From Phil1 sp040767925 (GTDB lineage Bacteria > Bacillota > Clostridia > Christensenellales > CAG-138), in NCBI GenBank assembly GCA_040767925.1, contig JAXGNN010000001.1, positions 558,001-622,000 on the forward strand: 64,000 nucleotides of DNA. Direction: 5' to 3'. Made by a program: the position numbers and the translations under genes. The notes below the pieces were generated by a model. That model did not search any database and was not told where the DNA came from. It saw only the letters and a program-made list of their open reading frames with translations. Below, one piece after another: positions 60,719 to 64,000 of this stretch; positions within the stretch are counted from its first letter, which is position 1; each line of letters opens with the position of its first letter.

Positions 60719-60754
60719 TTTTCCCTCCTGTTTTTTTATATGCATTGTCGCCAA

Positions 60755-61774
60755 TTACATATCGTTTGGCTCGGCGGCGTAGAAGCAGCCGACGGAATGG
60801 CCGGGCGATATCTCAACATACTCCGGATACGCCCTGAAGCACCCCTCGCGCGAGCGGAAGCAGCGCGGCGCGAAATAGCATCCCGGACCCGGGTTGATGG
60901 GCGTGGGCGGCTCCCCCTCGATGGAGATGTTCGCCTTTTCCGCAAAGGGGTCTATGGACGCGCAGTTGGAAATCAGCGCCTGCGTATAGGGATGCCCGGG
61001 GTTTTTGACCACCTCGTCCGCGGTGCCGTATTCCACGATGCGCCCAAGGTACATCACGGCGATGTGATCGCACACATAGCGCGTAAGGGCGATGTCGTGG
61101 CTGATGAACACCATCGCCGCGTTGCGCTCCTTGGCGAGATCCATCAGCATGTTGATGATGTCCGCGCGGACCGAGACGTCGAGCATGGAAACCGGTTCGT
61201 CCGCAACGATGAAGCCGGGGTCGAGGAACATGGCGCGGATGATCGAAATCCGCTGCAGCTGCCCGCCGGAAAGCTCATGCGGATAGCGCTGCATGATGTC
61301 CCCGGCCGGCACGAGCCCGCCGCCCTCGAGCGCCTTTTGGATGATGCCCAGGCGTTCCCTCTCATCCTTGCCGATGCCGTGGTGCCTGAGCGGGCGAAGG
61401 AGTATTTTTTGGATCGTATCGCGCGGGGTGAAGGTGTCAAACGGGTTCTGGAACACGATCTGCACCGCGCGGCGGAACTTTTTGGGGTCTTCCCGGATGA
61501 GCTTCGCGGTGGAAACGCCGTCGATCAGCACGTCTCCCCGCGTCGGGTTTTCGAGCCGGCTGAGCATGCGCCCGAGCGTACTCTTCCCGCAGCCGGATTC
61601 GCCGATCACGCCGAGTATTTCGCCGCGCGCGAGCGCGAGGTCCACGCCGTCCACGGCCTTGACGAATTTCTTCTCGCCGAGCGCGCCGTCGATGAGCTTG
61701 CCGCTCTTGTGCGGATACCATTTGGCGACGTCCCTGATCTCGATGTAGCGGGAGGGTTTTTGCTGTTCCATCAT
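60755..61774 (-). CDS. ABC importer ATPase, OppF-like
   Basis: 339-residue ATPase. Walker A is GESGCGKSTLGRML, the signature LSGGQLQRISIIRAMF and Walker B IVADEPVSMLD. Its tail keeps the cysteine-containing oligopeptide motif (GCYFAPRCFRSREGC). The ATG at 61774 overlaps the OppD-like stop (ATGA) and has GGAGG 6 nt upstream. Confidence 0.94.
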   Translation of the reverse strand: MMEQQKPSRYIEIRDVAKWYPHKSGKLIDGALGEKKFVKAVDGVDLALARGEILGVIGESGCGKSTLGRMLSRLENPTRGDVLIDGVSTAKLIREDPKKFRRAVQIVFQNPFDTFTPRDTIQKILLRPLRHHGIGKDERERLGIIQKALEGGGLVPAGDIMQRYPHELSGGQLQRISIIRAMFLDPGFIVADEPVSMLDVSVRADIINMLMDLAKERNAAMVFISHDIALTRYVCDHIAVMYLGRIVEYGTADEVVKNPGHPYTQALISNCASIDPFAEKANISIEGEPPTPINPGPGCYFAPRCFRSREGCFRAYPEYVEISPGHSVGCFYAAEPNDM

Positions 61775-62745
61775 GCGACACCTCCGTCGTGCAGGAAGCA
61801 GGCCACCTGCCCGCTTCCCCCCGCCTGCTTGAGCGCGGGCTTCTCGCGGCGGCACCGGTCTCCCGCGAAGGAGCAGCGCGGCGCAAACACGCAGTCGGGG
61901 ATTTCCTTTGTAAGGTCCGGCAAAAAGCCCGGGATGGACTCCATCCTTCCATTCTCCCCCTTGAGGGAGGGAAAGGATTTCAGCAGCGCCTGCGTGTAGG
62001 GGTGCAGCGGCCTTGTCATGACGTTCGCGACCGTGCCCGTTTCCATGATTTCACCCGCGTACATCACGGCGATCTTATTGCAACTCGTGGCGACGACGCT
62101 CATATCGTGCGTGATCATGATGCGCGTCGTTTCCAGTTCCTTCTCCATCTGGACGATCTCGTTGAGGATCTGCCCCTGCGTGACGACGTCGAGCGCCGTC
62201 GTGGCCTCGTCGAAGATCAACAGCTGCGGGGAATGCAGGAGGCTGATGGCGATCGCCACGCGCTGGAGCATGCCGCCGCTCATCTCGTGCGGATAGAGGT
62301 TGTATACCCGGTCCGGGAGGTTGACGAGCTTTAACAGGCGCGTCGTCACCGACTTGATCTCCTCCCTGGAGGCATTCGGCATATGCACCCGGTAAATATC
62401 CTCGATCTGGGCGCTGATGCGATGGACAGGGCTCAGCGAGTTCATCGCCTTTTGAAAAACCACCGCGAGCTTGAGCCAGCGCAGCTCGTTGAGCTCCTTT
62501 TCGCCGATGGAAAGCAGGTCCTTCTCGCCAAGGAAGACGGCCTCGCCCGTGATCCGCGTGGAGTGCTTCGGCAGAAGCCCTAGCAGCGCCATCGCGAGCG
62601 TGCTCTTTCCGCTTCCGGATTCCCCCACGAGCCCGAGCGAATCGCCCTTGTCAATAGAGAGGCAGGCGTTGCGCACGGCCATCACGCATTTTTCCTTATT
62701 TACGTAGGTGACATTCATGTTTTTAACCGTCAGTACGTTCTCCAT
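61771..62745 (-). CDS. ABC importer ATPase, OppD-like
   Basis: 324-residue ATPase. Walker A is GESGSGKSTLAMALLG, the signature MSGGMLQRVAIAISL and Walker B LIFDEATTALDV, where the usual DEPT is DEAT. The tail keeps the cysteines of the oligopeptide motif (CVFAPRCSFAGDRC). The ATG at 62745 overlaps the OppC-like stop by one base. Confidence 0.94.
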   Translation of the reverse strand: MENVLTVKNMNVTYVNKEKCVMAVRNACLSIDKGDSLGLVGESGSGKSTLAMALLGLLPKHSTRITGEAVFLGEKDLLSIGEKELNELRWLKLAVVFQKAMNSLSPVHRISAQIEDIYRVHMPNASREEIKSVTTRLLKLVNLPDRVYNLYPHEMSGGMLQRVAIAISLLHSPQLLIFDEATTALDVVTQGQILNEIVQMEKELETTRIMITHDMSVVATSCNKIAVMYAGEIMETGTVANVMTRPLHPYTQALLKSFPSLKGENGRMESIPGFLPDLTKEIPDCVFAPRCSFAGDRCRREKPALKQAGGSGQVACFLHDGGVA

Positions 62746-63599
62746 CACAAGCCCCTCCCGTAGTTGTATTTCGGGTTGAACACATGATTGAGCCCGTCGC
62801 CGAGCAGGTAGAAGAAGATCACCGTGATGATGATGGCGATGCCCGAAAACGCGCAGATCCACCATGCGGTCGTGATGTAGCTCTTGCCCTGGTAGATCAT
62901 CTGCCCCCAGGAAATGATGTTCGGGTCGCCCAGGCCCAGGAAGGAGAGCGCGGCTTCCGTGAGGATCGCGCCCGCCATACCCCTCGTCGTGTTCGCCACG
63001 ACGGGGAAGATGCCGTTGGGCAGTATGTATTTAAACAGGATCTGCGGCTTTGTTTCCCCCATGGCGATGGCGCTCATGACGAAGGTCCTCTCCCGGAGGG
63101 AAAGCGCCTGCGCGCGCATCAGCTTCGCGTTGCCGGGCCACGTCGTAAGCCCGATGACCAGCATCACGTTCGTGATGCTGTTGCCGAAGAGCGATATGAT
63201 CAGCAGGATCAGGAAAAACACCGGGATCATCAGGAAGATGTTGATGATCTCCGAAATGACGAGGTCCACCTTGCCGCCGAAGAAGCCGCTGATGCCGCCG
63301 ATGAGCACGCCGAGGGCGCCCGAGATGAACGCCGAAATCACGGCGACCTTGAGCGACGTACCCACGCCGTAGATGAGCATGGAGTACACGTCCTGCCCCA
63401 TATGGTTGGTGCCGAGGACATGCCCGTCCACGCCCGGCGCGAGAAGGCGGACGTGTTCGTACGAGGTGGGGTCGTGCGTCGCGAGCGCCGGAGCGAACGC
63501 GATGATCAGGATGAGCGCGAGGATGCCCGCCGCGCCGAGGAGGAGCTGCCGGTCCGTCTTGAGCGCGCGGAAGCTGTTTTTCAGGATTTTTTGAATCAT
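62745..63599 (-). CDS. ABC importer permease, OppC-like
   Basis: 284-residue permease with six spans. Key parts are the N-terminal span (LLLGAAGILALILIIAFAPA), the HVLGTNHMGQDVYSMLIYG loop and the EAA-type segment FVMSAIAMGETKPQILFKY. It lies 13 nt after the OppB-like gene. It works with the ATPases downstream. Confidence 0.94.
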   Translation of the reverse strand: MIQKILKNSFRALKTDRQLLLGAAGILALILIIAFAPALATHDPTSYEHVRLLAPGVDGHVLGTNHMGQDVYSMLIYGVGTSLKVAVISAFISGALGVLIGGISGFFGGKVDLVISEIINIFLMIPVFFLILLIISLFGNSITNVMLVIGLTTWPGNAKLMRAQALSLRERTFVMSAIAMGETKPQILFKYILPNGIFPVVANTTRGMAGAILTEAALSFLGLGDPNIISWGQMIYQGKSYITTAWWICAFSGIAIIITVIFFYLLGDGLNHVFNPKYNYGRGL

Positions 63600-63612
63600 A
63601 CGCCTTCCCTCC

Positions 63613-64000
63613 TTACCTGTCGTAGCGTATACGCGGATCGAAGAAAGCGTAAACGATATCGACGAGCACCATGACGACGGCCACGGATACGCTCATCACG
63701 AGATAAATCCCCATGAGCGTCGGATAATCCCTCTGGGTGATGGCCGTCATGGTCAGCCGGCCGGTGCCCGGCCAGGAGAACACGATCTCGATGAGCGTGA
63801 CGCCCGTCACGAGGAAAGCGAGCGTGATGCCGAACATCGTGACCGTCGGCAGAATGGCGTTTCGGAAGATATACTTGCTGAAGATCTTCTTCTCGCTCAT
63901 GCCCGTCGCGCGCAGCGCCACGATGAAATCCTCGCTGGTCACCTGCTGGATGGAGCTTTTGGCGATGCGGAAATACCCGGGCATCGCGATGAGCGTCAGC
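63613..64000 (-). CDS. ABC importer permease, OppB-like, 5' end cut by window edge
   Basis: C-terminal 128 residues of the permease are inside the window; the frame runs to the right edge. The EAA loop (FIVALRATGMSEKKIFSKY), PGTGRLTMTAI and the ending AFFDPRIRYDR are clear. It is the upstream partner of the OppC-like gene. Confidence 0.92.
   Translation of the reverse strand, partial: LTLIAMPGYFRIAKSSIQQVTSEDFIVALRATGMSEKKIFSKYIFRNAILPTVTMFGITLAFLVTGVTLIEIVFSWPGTGRLTMTAITQRDYPTLMGIYLVMSVSVAVVMVLVDIVYAFFDPRIRYDR

Noticed and set aside
1..64000. tRNA, rRNA or CRISPR arrays
   Set aside because: Reading through all gaps gave no cloverleaf with conserved TTC-loop sequence, no rRNA-like stretch and no regularly spaced repeats.

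Overview
The window is about 58-60% GC, with strong AGGAGG-type ribosome binding sites, lipoprotein substrate-binding proteins, ECF-type vitamin/nutrient importers and a sporulation-type D,D-carboxypeptidase. This suggests a high-GC Firmicute (class Clostridia, probably a host-associated or anaerobic heterotroph); the lineage is inferred from gene content only. Almost everything is nutrient capture and its regulation. I see no rRNA, tRNA or CRISPR. The only mobile-element traces are a broken phage MuF-type toxin tail and a possible insertion-sequence scar.

Region 1 (1-13.8 kb) holds two oligopeptide/oligosaccharide-type (family 5) ABC importer operons on the minus strand. Between them lies a plus-strand operon of a LacI-type repressor, an alpha/beta esterase and a SIS-domain sugar-phosphate isomerase. 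The first importer and the LacI operon share a divergent promoter region. The second importer operon starts with a small membrane protein and has a strong promoter overlapped by a LacI-type palindrome.

Region 2 (14-22.4 kb) has a dacF-like carboxypeptidase gene, then an unusual minus-strand operon: an ECF transporter (S, T and two ATPases), a BtpA/SgcQ-family TIM-barrel protein, a ureidoglycolate-lyase-like cupin, a PfkB kinase and a GntR regulator. It runs from a near-consensus promoter through a roughly 200-nt structured leader. Region 3 (22.8-28.7 kb) is accessory: a decayed MuF-toxin tail, a 988-residue membrane-anchored surface protein, a HAD hydrolase and an MgtC-like protein.

Region 4 (28.7-50.7 kb) is the most interesting part. 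It looks like a LacI-controlled regulon for a phosphorylated cyclitol, probably an inositol phosphate. Four near-identical operators (CGCAAACGTTTGCG type) sit just downstream of four near-consensus promoters, driving (a) lacI plus a PHP phosphoesterase, (b) a nine-gene operon, (c) a seven-gene operon with an Afu-type ABC importer, and (d) a HAD hydrolase plus an oxidoreductase. Operon (b) carries the set known from the Thermotoga maritima inositol route (IolG, IolM, IolN, IolO) plus the tagaturonate epimerase UxaE, and adds three tandem HAD hydrolases and a circularly permuted phosphoglycerate-mutase-like protein. Operon (c) adds a kinase, an EEP-fold phosphoesterase, a metallo-beta-lactamase hydrolase and a small membrane protein. 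The inferred flow is import of a phosphorylated cyclitol, dephosphorylation, oxidation by IolG and IolM, ring opening by IolN, epimerisation by IolO to tagaturonate, and UxaE conversion to fructuronate.

Region 5 (50.8-64 kb) has an ArsR-regulated heterodimeric ABC exporter operon and a third family-5 importer operon that ends in a zinc carboxypeptidase and a prolyl-oligopeptidase-type peptidase, pointing to peptide uptake and breakdown. Genes are cut at both window edges.
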